Translations under genes and position numbers: made by a program
Source: Brachypodium distachyon
Lineage: Eukaryota > Streptophyta > Magnoliopsida > Poales > Poaceae
Assembly (NCBI RefSeq): GCF_000005505.3
Contig: NC_016135.3
Location: forward strand, 17,082,613 to 17,146,612
Direction: 5' to 3'
Length of the DNA: 64,000 nucleotides
Shown: positions 12,721 to 23,313 of the stretch, piece after piece
Layout: every line of letters starts with the position of its first letter
Position numbering within the stretch: position 1 is the stretch's first letter
Notes under the pieces: model-generated
Database searches by the model: none
What the model was told of the DNA's origin: nothing
The model's input: only the letters and a program-made list of their open reading frames with translations

Positions 12721-12962
12721 CCAGCCTGCCATTCACCTCTCCCGCCGGGCGACGCAGAGGCGAACTCGGAGGCAGTGGCCGGCGACAACCGCGGAATCTA
12801 CCCCGGCAACCTCCCGCCGTCCAGGTTTCCGTCCACCGCCGGCTGCTCCCTTTGAGCCAATCCCGACTCCCACCTGAATCTTCGCCGCCTGGGCATCTGG
12901 ATTAGCTAAAAGGGGGCAGAACTCAGAACCAGCGCCACAGCCGAACAAGTCGGAGGAGCCTG

Positions 12963-15900
12963 ATGGCCTCGTGGTGTGAGAACATGGTGCTGCCGCCCCG
13001 CGTCCTTATCGCTCCCCGTGAGTCCCCATCCCCTCAACATCGCTTCCATTGTGGTGTATTGTGTATGCCGTTCTCAGAAAGTGCTAGGATGTAATAAGCC
13101 CTCCAGCTGGTGATTGCCTGCAGCGTCTGGTTTTCGTTGGAGCACCATACTTATAATCAGACCCCATTGTGTGTTTCTTTGCAGGTCCTTCTAGTGCCAA
13201 TGGTCAAGGGAATATTTTATCACTTCGCCATCCGAAACTAGGTGCCCTTATGCCTACTACTTTTCAGTATGAGTTTCTGGATCTCTCAAAAAAGTATTGA
13301 GTTTCTGATCACCAACGATGTAGAGAAATACGTGGCGGTACTTGTGGCTTGTGCTTGGCCTACTGCCAGTTTAGGATAGTTGTGTAGTATTAGCATCCTT
13401 CAAAGTTGAACCAGCAGCTTGCATTGACTGCTGTTTTGTCATCAAACAGAAGAAGAAATACAGTATCTGTTCTCCAATGGGCGTCTTCATGAATTCAATT
13501 GGTTCAAGGAGCGTTACGGCTCTTGGTTCTTGGGAGATTATGTTTGTGAAGGTATGGTAGAACCATCAATTAGTTATGAAGTTCGCCGTTACTGTCAAAA
13601 GCTTGATAGGGGTAAAATCCATCTTGTTGTTGTGTCCTATAGGCAACCGTTGTATGGTTTTGTTGGTTCATTGCGTTTCGTCTGCGAACCAGCCGGTTAA
13701 AATTTGTTAACCTGTGGAAATCATATATTGCCTTAGTGTTAAGAACATCATTATAGTATTCTAGCTTACCATTCAGAACACATCAGCATGGACCTATCTT
13801 ACTATCTTCTGCAGTGGATTTCAGCGCCTGATTTTTCTATTGAATCATGCTTTCCTTCCTACAGACGGCAGCATCTACTATTGCACAGTTGTTGATCCCA
13901 TCTTCATTTTACTACCACTTTTTGAAGCTGCACGTATGTCGGTATGTGGAGTGAAAGATAAAGTTTTGTGATACATGGTTCTTGTTTCATCTAATCGTTT
14001 TCAATCTATAAGCCACTCCTTTTGCTGTGCTGCAGAATGGTAAGGATCTGGGGAAATTTAGACAACTGGATGAAATTTTGTACATTGAAGGTTATCCTGG
14101 ATATCAGCACCTCATGAGTATAGCAGGAAACCATATGGAACTGGTTTGTGAAGTTAAAGGTAGATGTTGCCATGACATTGTTAATTCTTGCAAGTTGCAA
14201 CCTCACTACTGTTCCCGTTCACCACTTACTACTGCTTATCATTCTAAACTAAAACATTAAATACAGTTCATCTATGTGACCTTGTACTCTTTTCTTGAAT
14301 AATGGTTTCCTGATGGTTGTACAGTCAAAACACATTTACTTCATTTGTTGTTTGTCTTTTGTGTAATTTATTTCCATAATACATGTAGAATTATTTCACT
14401 TTGATGTTACCTTTGCTGCAGAAGTTGCTAATATGAAGTTCTTCAGGCTGGACGATTCCAAGGTCCTAACTTGGTTGTGCTGTAAGGTAGCTTGTGTCAG
14501 TTCTTACTTTATCAAGTTTTGCATTATCCTCCTTTGTTGATCTTTATCCTTGTTAGAAAACGCTACTTCTGCATTGTGTTTTACAAACAGTTAGGGTGAG
14601 AAGTATGCTAAACTGCATAAAGAGAACATGCAGATTTCTCTGATAATTCTGATCACTTAAATATCTTTGCTGTTTGCCTTGAACAAGGAGTTAACAATGA
14701 CATCCCAAGTTCAAACTACTTCTTCATTATCTAAAATAATAGTAAATAATTCTCCCACACCATTTTTGTAGTTTGATTTGATAAGATATATTATACAATA
14801 GGGCATTAGTCTGTAAGTTCACTATGGTTCTGAACATGACAAATACGGAGTAAATCACAAATCATACAGACCCTACTAAATGTCCAGTGTGGAAAATTTC
14901 TTCCGAGCCTGTTTTCCTGCAATTTTTCTTATAGGAAAACATGAAAACATCTCGAGTTCTGAACCAGTCATAAGTTCATATAAATTTGCTCCCGCTGTCA
15001 TTGCTGAGAAGTTGACTATGTAATGATCACTACAGTGACTACTGACTATAGTAAACAGCAGTCCTACGGCAGGATCATATGTGTAGGACTGCATCCTTGC
15101 CAGTTGTGGTATATGAGTAATAAGGTCGCTTATTATACTGACGAAACATTTCTCTTCACCAAAATATATGAAGATGAACCATTCCTTCAATAGTCAATAT
15201 AATGCATCTTGTCATGTTCTCTAGTTGTATGGAGGTGGCGCTGACCAAAACAATACAAGACAAGAAAAACAAACTATCTACTAACAACAAACCTACAGGC
15301 TACATGCCTAATTTTTAGAGATCCACCAGATGTCGCTAGTTCACTTTATTCTTGAACCTACCGGCCTAACAAAATAGAGTTCCACCTGATGCTGCTTGTT
15401 CACTTAATTCATGAATGAGAACATAAAGGATCAATAGTTTATCATGGTAAGTGCCTTTCCGTTTTGATTGCTCACAAGTTGGTTGTGTAATTTCTATTAT
15501 GGTTTGTGTTTAAGCTCATTTTAGCACACTTGCTTTCTGCATAAACCACATTCATGGGTCAATCGAATTCCAGATTGTACTTATTTCACTTCTCCTGTAC
15601 TATCGAGAACTAAATATCTACTCTGTTCAATCTCATCTGCAGGTACACAACATAAAAGAGGTTATCCCCAAGTTTGGTAAAAATTATGCTGCCCAAGGCG
15701 AAAGAGAATTATGTATGCACTGTGTCTGTAACTTCTCTTTATTTTATTGCCCAGTATACTTTGCAAGTGCGTTCATCTCCTAATCAAACAGTTGAACATT
15801 GCTTGATAACTTCAACAGGTGATATACCCATATTATTTGAACATGGATCATTGGTGTGATCTGTATGCAACAAACATGCTTCAAAATTTAAAACTGATCC

Positions 15901-16730
15901 TTGCACTTCTTTCCACAGAAAATTGGACCTGTAAACTTATAAGAGCTCTATAGTAGGACTTGAACTAGGCCTGGTGGGAAGGGTATAGCAAAAGGGTAGA
16001 TCAAGTTATATAACTTAACTGGTACCACTGGTAAATAAATAAATAAATAAATAAATAAATAGCTGGTACTGTTAACTGCTTCTGCAGCAGCTTAGATTAG
16101 CCTGGCTTTGTGCTGATCTACTACTTTGATATGTTCCAAAATGAAATGAAATTCTTGACTCTCTTCAGATTTTAGAACCTAGCTTAAGCATTTCTTGATA
16201 AGGTTAATGCCCTTATGGAGCTGTATCTTTTTTTTCCACTACAGTGAAGGATGCCATCCAAATAATACGTGAAAATCTGAAGGACGAACCATGGCTACCG
16301 GTACTCTGCAAGAAGTTGCAGTAAGACTTGTCTCTTTGGACATCTAAGAGTCAGTAGTTCTCCCTTGCAAAAAGGAAGGAAAAAAGTCAGTAGTTAATTA
16401 CTGTCCATTTGTCTCACACTACAGCAATTTCCACTGCAGGTTAGATATCAGTGAGATCAATGAAACGACCAAAAGCAATGACACTTCATTTTGTGCTGAG
16501 AGTTCTCCTATACCTGCTCCTGCTCGTCCCTCAGAGGTAAAACTCCTTGAACGCTTTTGTCAGCATTCACACCTTGTGCTCTAAGCTTATCTAATGTGTC
16601 AATACAGGGTAACATAGGAAATGGCAGCGCCAAGTCAAGCAAAGGGAGGCCTGCGAAGAAACTTAAGGCTGAGGTAGGATCAAAGAACATCAAAGACATG
16701 TTCCGTAGGGTCACAAGGAGCGGGACCTGA
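12963..16730 (+). CDS. RNASEH2B: ribonuclease H2 subunit B (10 exons)
   Basis: Predicted 281-aa non-catalytic subunit of the nuclear RNase H2 complex, which removes ribonucleotides and RNA from RNA-DNA hybrids. Exons: 12963-13017, 13185-13241, 13450-13551, 13865-13941, 14036-14159, 14422-14486, 15643-15712, 16245-16320, 16440-16536, 16608-16730. All joins keep frame and use GT-AG. Family hallmarks are the early RVLIAPRPS strand, FKERYGSWFLGDYV, a DPIFILLPLFEAA helix around residue 90, and RLDDSKVLTWLCCKV near residue 155. A basic linker (GRPAKKLKAE) precedes a C-terminal SKNIKDMF, which aligns by position with the PCNA-interacting tail of the animal protein. The leader has a telo-box. The start is the first ATG in a good context; the length matches plant homologues. 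Confidence 0.9.
16032..16060. repeat. (TAAA)n microsatellite in intron 7 of RNase H2B
   Basis: About seven tandem taaa units inside the intron between exons 7 and 8. Confidence 0.9.
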
Positions 16731-17294
16731 TTTTGTCATCAAGGCCTCACAAGGTACTTGATAGTGGTGGAGTTGCTAGGTTATCTCCAATTTGGATGCA
16801 TGGAGATGCCGTCCTTGGTTCTCGACCCAGAAACCCCTATATGGAAGCTTGCGTGTAAGCTGCATTAGTTCTTTTTTTGACGAACCTTGTCAAGCTGCAT
16901 TAACTATAGCCTTTGTAAAGTAGCAATTTAACATTGTAGGCGTGGATCGATTATTTGGGCAATTAACAGTTGATCTTGGCGGCGATTCAGCAGGAAGGGG
17001 AATCTTGGAGACACGCTAACCTTCTTGGTGATTTGATTTTTGCTAAACTTCCTTTTGAGAGAGATGAGTGGAGGGACAACTGGTTAAGTGCTCTTTGTAA
17101 AACTGCCTTTCGAGGCGTGTAGCTGCTCAGAAGCCTTCTTAAATGGATGATACATCCGCTTCGGTGTATTCTAGAAAAAAAAATTGTACTGTATTACTGG
17201 AATGTATTTGCACCATGTTTATTAATCTTATTGACCACCTGTCTAGAGGCGATGATCGCAACATCTGGAGTTGCTTGGGTAACCTGGAATTCTA
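16731..17294 (+). other. 3' UTR and flank of RNase H2B
   Basis: No coding exon is visible. A run of t followed by gacgaac near 16872 and an a-run near 17173 look like small retroposed tails. The polyadenylation site was not determined. Confidence 0.4.
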
Positions 17295-17423
17295 ATACTT
17301 TCTCCATACAACAAAAGATGTCTCAAGTTCGTTAAAATTTGGATGTATCCTGATGTGACTTAGTGTATAGATGCATTTAAATTTAGTCAAAGTTGAGATA
17401 TCCTTTGTTGGGTGGAGAGAGTA
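17295..17423. mobile_element. Stowaway-like MITE
   Basis: Left end tactttctccatacaacaaa, right end ctttgttgggtggagagagt. The inner arms pair (aagatgtctcaagttcgtta with its inverted partner near 17385). Confidence 0.7.
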
Positions 17424-17648
17424 TGATTTATTGTGTTCATTCTGGCGTCCTCGTCACTCCCCTATTTCCTGTGAGTCTGTGTGCTACGATACTCCGGAAG
17501 ATTTGTAACCGTTGGCTTGCACCCGTAGAGTATTTTAACAAGACAAAGCCATCAGCGTATCATTTGCACGGTTAATTATGATTCAAACATGACAAAACGA
17601 AGAAAAGGAAGCAATAGAAGTAACTTAACTTCTGTCTCCGAAAATTCC

Positions 17649-17792
17649 TGTGATACACCTGCATCTGCCACTGCACCTAAGCAGCTTAGGAGGAGGATCA
17701 AGAAGCCTGCATGACGATAATTGATGAAATAGGTGCAGTGCTTCTATCGTTCCTTCGATGTAGGTGCAGGTGCAAATGCAGCAAAAATCACA
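17649..17792 (-). ncRNA. MIR530: microRNA precursor MIR530, downstream copy
   Basis: Read on the minus strand, 17780-17761 is TGCATTTGCACCTGCACCTA, which I recognise as miR530-5p of grasses. The opposite arm (17678-17658) begins AGGTGCAGTGGCAGATGCAG, the 3p strand. The arms pair with a 2-nt 3' overhang, and the outer stem tgtgat/atcaca closes the hairpin around an ~80-nt loop. This is a textbook plant precursor. In rice miR530 acts on a PLUS3-domain gene and affects grain yield (known from the literature). This copy lies about 370 nt downstream of an identical mature sequence, and a Stowaway MITE sits between the two hairpins. Confidence 0.92.
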
Positions 17793-17813
17793 CCATTCTT
17801 CCCGTATCATATA

Positions 17814-17932
17814 TACTCCCTCCGTCTCATACCAAGTGTCTCAAATTTGTTCAAATATGAATGTATTTATACCTAAAAAACGTTTAGATACATTTAATAT
17901 TTCAACACTTAATATTAGACGGAGGAAATAGA
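17814..17932. mobile_element. Stowaway MITE between the two MIR530 hairpins
   Basis: Left end tactccctccgtctcatacc and right end aatattagacggaggaaata, with arms pairing along the 119 bp. If both microRNA hairpins share one primary transcript, this MITE is inside it. Confidence 0.8.
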
Positions 17933-18017
17933 TGATAGACCAGATCCTGCAAATTTCTGGAGCGACGAAAATCAAGAAGAGCAAGGGAAGTAGTATGCAT
18001 GTGTGCTTGGAGTGCTT

Positions 18018-18160
18018 GTGATTGAGCTGCATCTGCCACTGCACCTACTCACCTAGGAAGAGCGAGAGGGTCAAGGACATCCTTGCTCTTACATGCATCA
18101 TATGCAAGGTGAATGTAGACCATTCCTTGGTAGGTGCAGGTGCAAATGCAGCTCAATCAC
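18018..18160 (-). ncRNA. MIR530: microRNA precursor MIR530, promoter-proximal copy
   Basis: On the minus strand the 5' arm carries TGCATTTGCACCTGCACCTA at 18150-18131 and the 3' arm AGGTGCAGTGGCAGATGCAG from 18046. A clean outer stem (gtgattgagc with gctcaatcac) and an ~84-nt loop complete the fold. The mature 5p strand is identical to that of the copy at 17649-17792; the 3p strands match through 20 nt and differ at the next base. A TATA box about 95 bp upstream (18252-18260) suggests this hairpin is the first in the primary transcript. Loop sequences of the two copies differ clearly, so the duplication is not very recent. Confidence 0.93.
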
Positions 18161-18251
18161 TATCACATATCCAACCCTTTGCTGCGTACTGGAGCACAAA
18201 GCACTTGTTAGCTAGCTCTAGCTTCTCTTCCGTCTACGCTCACATCCACGT

Positions 18252-18260
18252 CTTATATAG
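18252..18260 (-). promoter_or_regulatory. TATA box of the MIR530 transcription unit
   Basis: Minus-strand ctatataag, placed so that transcription would start near 18225, roughly 65 nt before the first hairpin. Confidence 0.65.
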
Positions 18261-18350
18261 ACGGCCCATCGTTAAGCAGGAGCTAGTGTCACCAATAATG
18301 GAGCTTCGAATTGCTTGCCGTTCGTTGGTGGCTTCGTTGGTGCGCCTTCG

Positions 18351-18440
18351 CACGTGGGCCGTCGCCACGCTTCACATGTGATTTGCACGTCAGGGCAATG
18401 GCGCGGCGACACCTGTTGCTTTACACGTTGCAAACACGTG
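18351..18440 (-). promoter_or_regulatory. two G-boxes upstream of MIR530
   Basis: CACGTG occurs at 18351-18356 and 18435-18440, about 95 and 180 bp upstream of the TATA box, with a cacatgtg E-box between them. In rice the bHLH factor PIL15 is reported to activate MIR530 through G-box elements, so conserved control is plausible. Binding is inferred. Confidence 0.55.
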
Positions 18441-18569
18441 CAGGCCACAAGGGTCGCCGCTGATGGATGGAGTCACGGAGAGAATATATCTGCAAAGAAA
18501 GTATCTAGCGTTAGCTAGCATTTCTGAATAAAATAAATAAATGTGGGGGATGCAATGTTCGTAAGTTAC

Positions 18570-18688
18570 AGTACTCCTCTGACCAGTATTATTTGTCTCA
18601 AATTTATCAAAATACGGATGTATTTATGTGTAAAAAACGTCTAGATATATGTAATATTTTAACAAGTAATTCCGGCTGGAGCGAGTAA
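18570..18688. mobile_element. degenerate Stowaway-like MITE
   Basis: Left end tactcctctgaccagtatta, right end ggctggagcgagtaata, with recognisable but diverged arms. Confidence 0.55.
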
Positions 18689-18908
18689 TACCTTCTTTTC
18701 CCACAGAATGAGTTGAGGCAGAGGGTACATTCACTGTCGTGTAAAATTTCAACTTCAAATTCACTTCCACATCAAGAGAAAAGAAAAGGACAGATAGAAC
18801 TGCGAATAGTACCGACTTAGTACTTTTGGCTACTACTCACCGCTGAATTTGTTCTTTTATTTGCAGTGGCTCAATTAAATTCCGGGTTGAATTGCTATCA
18901 CTGTCATA

Positions 18909-20270
18909 TCTATTACTATATATTAAATTAAAATTGGTGGTGATTGCCGCGGGCGTCGTACGTCAAGTTCATTAAATTTACATGAGTATGTCACCGCGCC
19001 CCCTCCTGTATGTCCCGATGCGAACCCCCCTCAATTCGTGTAAAAAAAACCTCTCTCTTGTCTTCCTGACCAGCGCTTGCCGCCTTCTCCGACCGTTGCT
19101 TCTCCTCCCTCCGCCGCAAGCCTCGCGTCTCGTTCTGCACGCCGCAGCCGCCCTCCTCCCCTGCGAATGCCGTCTCCGCCGGCAAAGATCTATGGACGGC
19201 CCGTCGCCGCCGCGCTCCTCCCCTGCGCACGCCGTCATGGAGACTGGATCCGCTGCCGCCGCCATGGATAATAAATGGCCTGAGAGAGAGTCGGTGAGCT
19301 AGTCCATCGGGGAAGATGAGGTGGACGAGCCGTGGAGATGAGAGAGAGGTGACGTGTCTCTGAAGTCGCTCACGCACGCGAAAGTCAACTATGGCCGCCG
19401 AGGCAGCAACAACAGAAGAGGCGCCGCATGAAGCGGCGGCGGCCCTCGCGAGCTCGCTGCAGCCGCACATGACCTTGGCCTTCTTTGCGTTGGCTGCGTG
19501 CACCGTGGCGAGATCGGCAGAATCGGAGCGTCGCCCCTCTTCCATGACCATGCCCCATTCCCTCTTCCCCGACCATGGCGTGCCCTAGTTGCCCTGTCTC
19601 TAGAGGCAAAGCACCGCAGCTAACGAGGCGTAGTCTGGCAAGATCCAGGCAGAGACAAGGAGATGTGGGGTCAGTGAAGATAGAACGATCCACTGCCTTG
19701 TGCTTCACCTCTCGTGAGCTCCTCATTCAGATTCATTCCTTGATTCAACAAATCAATGAACGCAGCCTCTATTAGGACATAAGGCGATGGAGATTTTTTT
19801 TTTCTGAGATTCTGTTTTGGTTGTTTGTTCTTTCCAGATATTTGTTCTTGCATTTTTCTATGACAGATCTTGTTACTTTCCGTTCATGGTTCAGATTTTT
19901 CTTTCAAATGTTCATGTTTCTGATCTTGTTTCATTTAGTTCTTGCAATTAGTTCATAGTCAGGGAAGACAAAGAGGAAAGGAAGATTACAATTAGAATAT
20001 AATAAAACCATAAGAGGAGGAATATCAGGAAGAGATTTGGCCAATCTGAGTCAGCCCCACCAGATTCGATTTTCCAATCAATAAGTATCTTTTGCATCTG
20101 TTGTATGAGGCCACACCTTGTGTATTTATATACATGTACTCACATCCTTCAGATTTTTAATGTGTTAGATTTATATGCTTTGGCCGGGAAGATTAGAATA
20201 CTTAAATAGTGTATACAAGTGACGACCATCTTGTGTTTAGACCGTGGCAGCGCACGGGCATTTCCACTAG
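18909..20270 (+). mobile_element. non-autonomous Helitron with GC-rich captured segment
   Basis: The 5' end TCTATTACTATATATTAAA follows an A. The 3' end has a hairpin (ccgtg-gcagcg-cacgg, 20242-20257) about 10 nt before a terminal CTAG, which is followed by T. Insertion between A and T, a 5' TC, a 3' CTAG and a subterminal hairpin are the Helitron signature. The first half (18980-19720) is GC-rich and open in several frames, as in captured gene fragments. I recognise no protein in it, and no Rep/helicase gene is present. Confidence 0.7.
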
Positions 20271-21310
20271 TAGAAGTAGTATAGATGTTTGTGATGTAGC
20301 CCTGTCTAGAGCAGGCGTGGATTTCGTAATTCTAACTTCACTGTGAATCTATTTGAGATTTTGTAGCATGGTAACTGTGCTTCGTCTAAAGAAGCCGGTA
20401 TTTTTTTTTTCTGGTGACCTTTTGGTAGTAATTTTAGTGTCGGTACGACGGTACCATGACAGTAGTAGAACTCTTCTTCACACGCTGTACATGCATATCT
20501 GATATCATTATTGACCATTTCAGCCCGGAGTCGTTGACCATTTCAGCCCGGAGTTGGAACTAGAGCCAAGCCGTACGACTATCTTAGAATTCCGTCTCAC
20601 AAAATTGGCAACTTGGTAATCCATTAGAGAAAAAAATATTTTTCGTCCATCAACTTGTCGAAAAGTAGACAACTAGTCTCTTAACTTTTTTCATATACTT
20701 TTAGTACCTCAATAGTCGAAACTGGATAACAACGGTTCCTCACCCATTTGAAATGGTATTAGTGCTGATGTGTCATGGTTTTGGCCTCGAAATACCACAC
20801 TGGCTTAGGTTTCTTTGTTTCTTTTGGCGAAAACAAGTTGACTCAAGGGATAAAACGAAAATTGATGCCAATTTAATAGGCTAACATTACAATTCTTGGG
20901 CCAAAGCTGTTTCAGAGTCGAGAATAGTGAAACTGTTTGTAACCACAAAACCCGACAATTTCTAGATTACTTTACGAGGAGAGATACCAACCTTTAGAAA
21001 ATGTAACCTTTTTAGTGATTTTGCTATATTTGGTCCATAATAACATTTTTAGAAACTCTAGCTCCAGCACAAAATAACTGACCCCAACTGTTTAGCCTCT
21101 CAGCCCAACACATCACCCTTAATCGCAGCGCCATCGTTCAGCCTCCGGCTCCGATCGAATCCAACAGAACCAGCATTGTCACGTCGTTAAAAAGAAAAAC
21201 GAGAAGAAGTAGGAGCTCTTGCGGGTGTGCCAACCCCTTTCCGCCTCAGATCCCTACCCAACTCGACGACTCCCAAAAGAAACAATAAGAAAATTTACAC
21301 AATATCACTG
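20271..21310. other. intergenic, no gene seen
   Basis: Contains a 20-bp direct repeat (ttgaccatttcagcccggag at 20511 and 20534). A possible transposon end occurs near 20636 (tttttcgtccatcaacttg). No supported gene. Confidence 0.5.
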
Positions 21311-22112
21311 TTCAAAACCGAAAGTGCTGAAATACCGTGAAAAAACCACAACTTGCAAAAACACCACCGCGTCAAGGCTTTCCAAGGCCAAAACACCACT
21401 GTCGTCAAATTTCAAAGAAGTCCCATTAGTCAACCTTGTCAGTCCCAATTCTTGTCTAAACCTAGCCAAACCAGCCCGAATCTCATCCCACTAGCAACGA
21501 CCCCGCGCACCCACCGGCCACATCGTCGCCTCCGCCGGCCGCATCGCCGCGCCTCCCTCCCCTCTGAACCCCCCCCCCCCCCCCCCCCGCCACCACGCGC
21601 CCGAGCTCCCTACCCGTCTGAATCCACTCCGTGCTCTCCGCCGTCCACGACACCGTCGCGGGGGCGGCGGCCGCCTCTGCCCGTCGCGGCGAGCCGGCGA
21701 CGCCCCAAGACAGCGCCCCTGCCCCACTCGTGCTCCGCCTGCTGCCCAGGAGCCCATCCTCTTCTGCTCTGTCAACACCAAACGCAGCACTGGTACAGCC
21801 CTTCCCATGTTGCTCTGGTCGGATTAGTATTTTTCGTAGCAGATTTTTGTAACGACGTGCCGTGCAGCAAGTTTAGAATGTTGCTGAAATTAAGCTGAAA
21901 TGCTGCTAAAATTCTGTGAAAATGCTGCTGTAGAAATGCTACTGAATTGCTGAAACTGCTGTCGTGTGAAGAGGTAAGGGTATATATGTCTTTTTGTATG
22001 GCTGTTGGTCTCAGTTAGTGCATAATGGTATTTTGGCCTGAAAAACCTTAACGGTGGTGGTGTTTTGGCAAGTTTAGTTTTTTGAGTGGTATTTTGGAAT
22101 TCTCAGTTTTGA
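21311..22112. mobile_element. MULE-like element with GC-rich insert (Pack-MULE candidate)
   Basis: The left arm (21311-21410: ttcaaaaccgaaagtgctga, then cttgcaaaaacaccaccg and ccaaaacaccact) is inverted in the right arm (22020-22112). The arms are about 90 bp and clearly diverged. The interior (21490-21820) is GC-rich, includes a run of about 18 c, and resembles a captured 5' exon. Long terminal inverted repeats with a captured fragment fit a Pack-MULE. A matching 9-bp target duplication was not obvious. Confidence 0.6.
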
Positions 22113-23312
22113 CTACTGGCAAGACGGCAACGGGTCGACCGGCGGTACAGGTTGTCGGTGGACGCAGTTGCGACGCGCAGCACCGGCGCCCGCCTCTTTC
22201 CCCACTCACCCAGGTTGGTTTGTTTTTCTCAAAGTCTTTTCTTGCATTTGAATGACCCATCTGTAGTTATTGTTTGAGGCTGAACTAGATTCAGTTCAAT
22301 CCTTGCATTTTGTTGGGTTTCATTTGGGCGGAGATATTCTATCAAGCCTTCGAATTGGTATTTATCTAAGAAAAATGCATATAGTTTTAAGTAGAAGTAT
22401 CCTCTGACTATTATTAGTGTTTATGCCACTGATTACGTACTACTCCCTCCGTTCCAAAGCACATTCCTCATACCCTCTTGGGGTTGAGGTTGCCTTGTGA
22501 CTTGATTTGTACCCGGGTCAGCATTCATCATGCTAACATGTGCTGCCTGGGCGGTTTCATCTGCGGAACAGGAAGGACTGTCCAGCTCCCCTGTGCCCAT
22601 GGTCGATCCACTCTGCGTAGATTGACTGAATGCAGAAAGCCTTCCACTGGCAGGCGATCGTGTTTTTCACAGGATTTCTCGTTACTCAGAAAGAACTTGT
22701 TCCAATGGTGGAGTCATGACTTGATTGACCCGGGTCAGAGCAATCCCTCGGCTAACCCATCACTGATTCCCAAGCAGAGATAGTCAAATGCTTACTATTA
22801 GTAGAAGTTCCCGGCTCTGCAAAAGCGGATATCAATTGAACCCAGAGGCAGGGAGAGGTTCCAAAAGGAGTGTCCTCAATGAATCATATTTAGCAAATCA
22901 AAACGCAATTTTATTTGTTGTGCACAAGTCCAAACGATAGCAAGTGCTATGTTTTCATCACGGAATACAGCCGTATTTCTATTCACTCTTTAGGCATCGA
23001 TTTTGGGTACATGTATTTGCTCATGCAATTAAAGTAATGTTTCGCAATTCTTCACTTTCTGCAACTCATATTTACTAAAAATGCAGTTGTGTCGCCTAAC
23101 ATCCAAATTTCCTTCGTAATTCTGCAATTCATATTACTAAAATGCAGTTGTATCGCCAAACATATAAATTTCCTTCCTAATGTAGAAACAGAACACAATC
23201 CATCCACCTAATTCAATTTGTTTTATCTATTTCATCCTAAGCTGATCTTGCACGTGTATGGCTGTCTTATGTCTATGTTGACCCAGGATCCTGACAACCG
23301 AGCGCTGATGTG
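22113..23312 (+). other. 5' leader and intron region of the FRS gene
   Basis: No protein-coding exon is evident. A GC-rich stretch at 22120-22260 could be a non-coding first exon. A good acceptor (gttgacccag at 23278-23287) lies just before the coding exon. The string ctccctccgttccaaag at 22445 is a lone Stowaway-like end. Confidence 0.4.
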
Positions 23313-23313
23313 A
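23308..23313 (+). promoter_or_regulatory. start-stop upstream ORF (AUG-UGA) overlapping the FRS start
   Basis: The sequence atgtgatg places ATG at 23308 followed directly by TGA at 23311-23313, whose last base is the first base of the main ATG (23313-23315). Ribosomes that use the first AUG terminate at once and must reinitiate for the main frame. Confidence 0.6.

Noticed and set aside
18982..19726. Several overlapping open frames inside the Helitron
   Set aside because: No conserved motif; best explained as captured GC-rich sequence.
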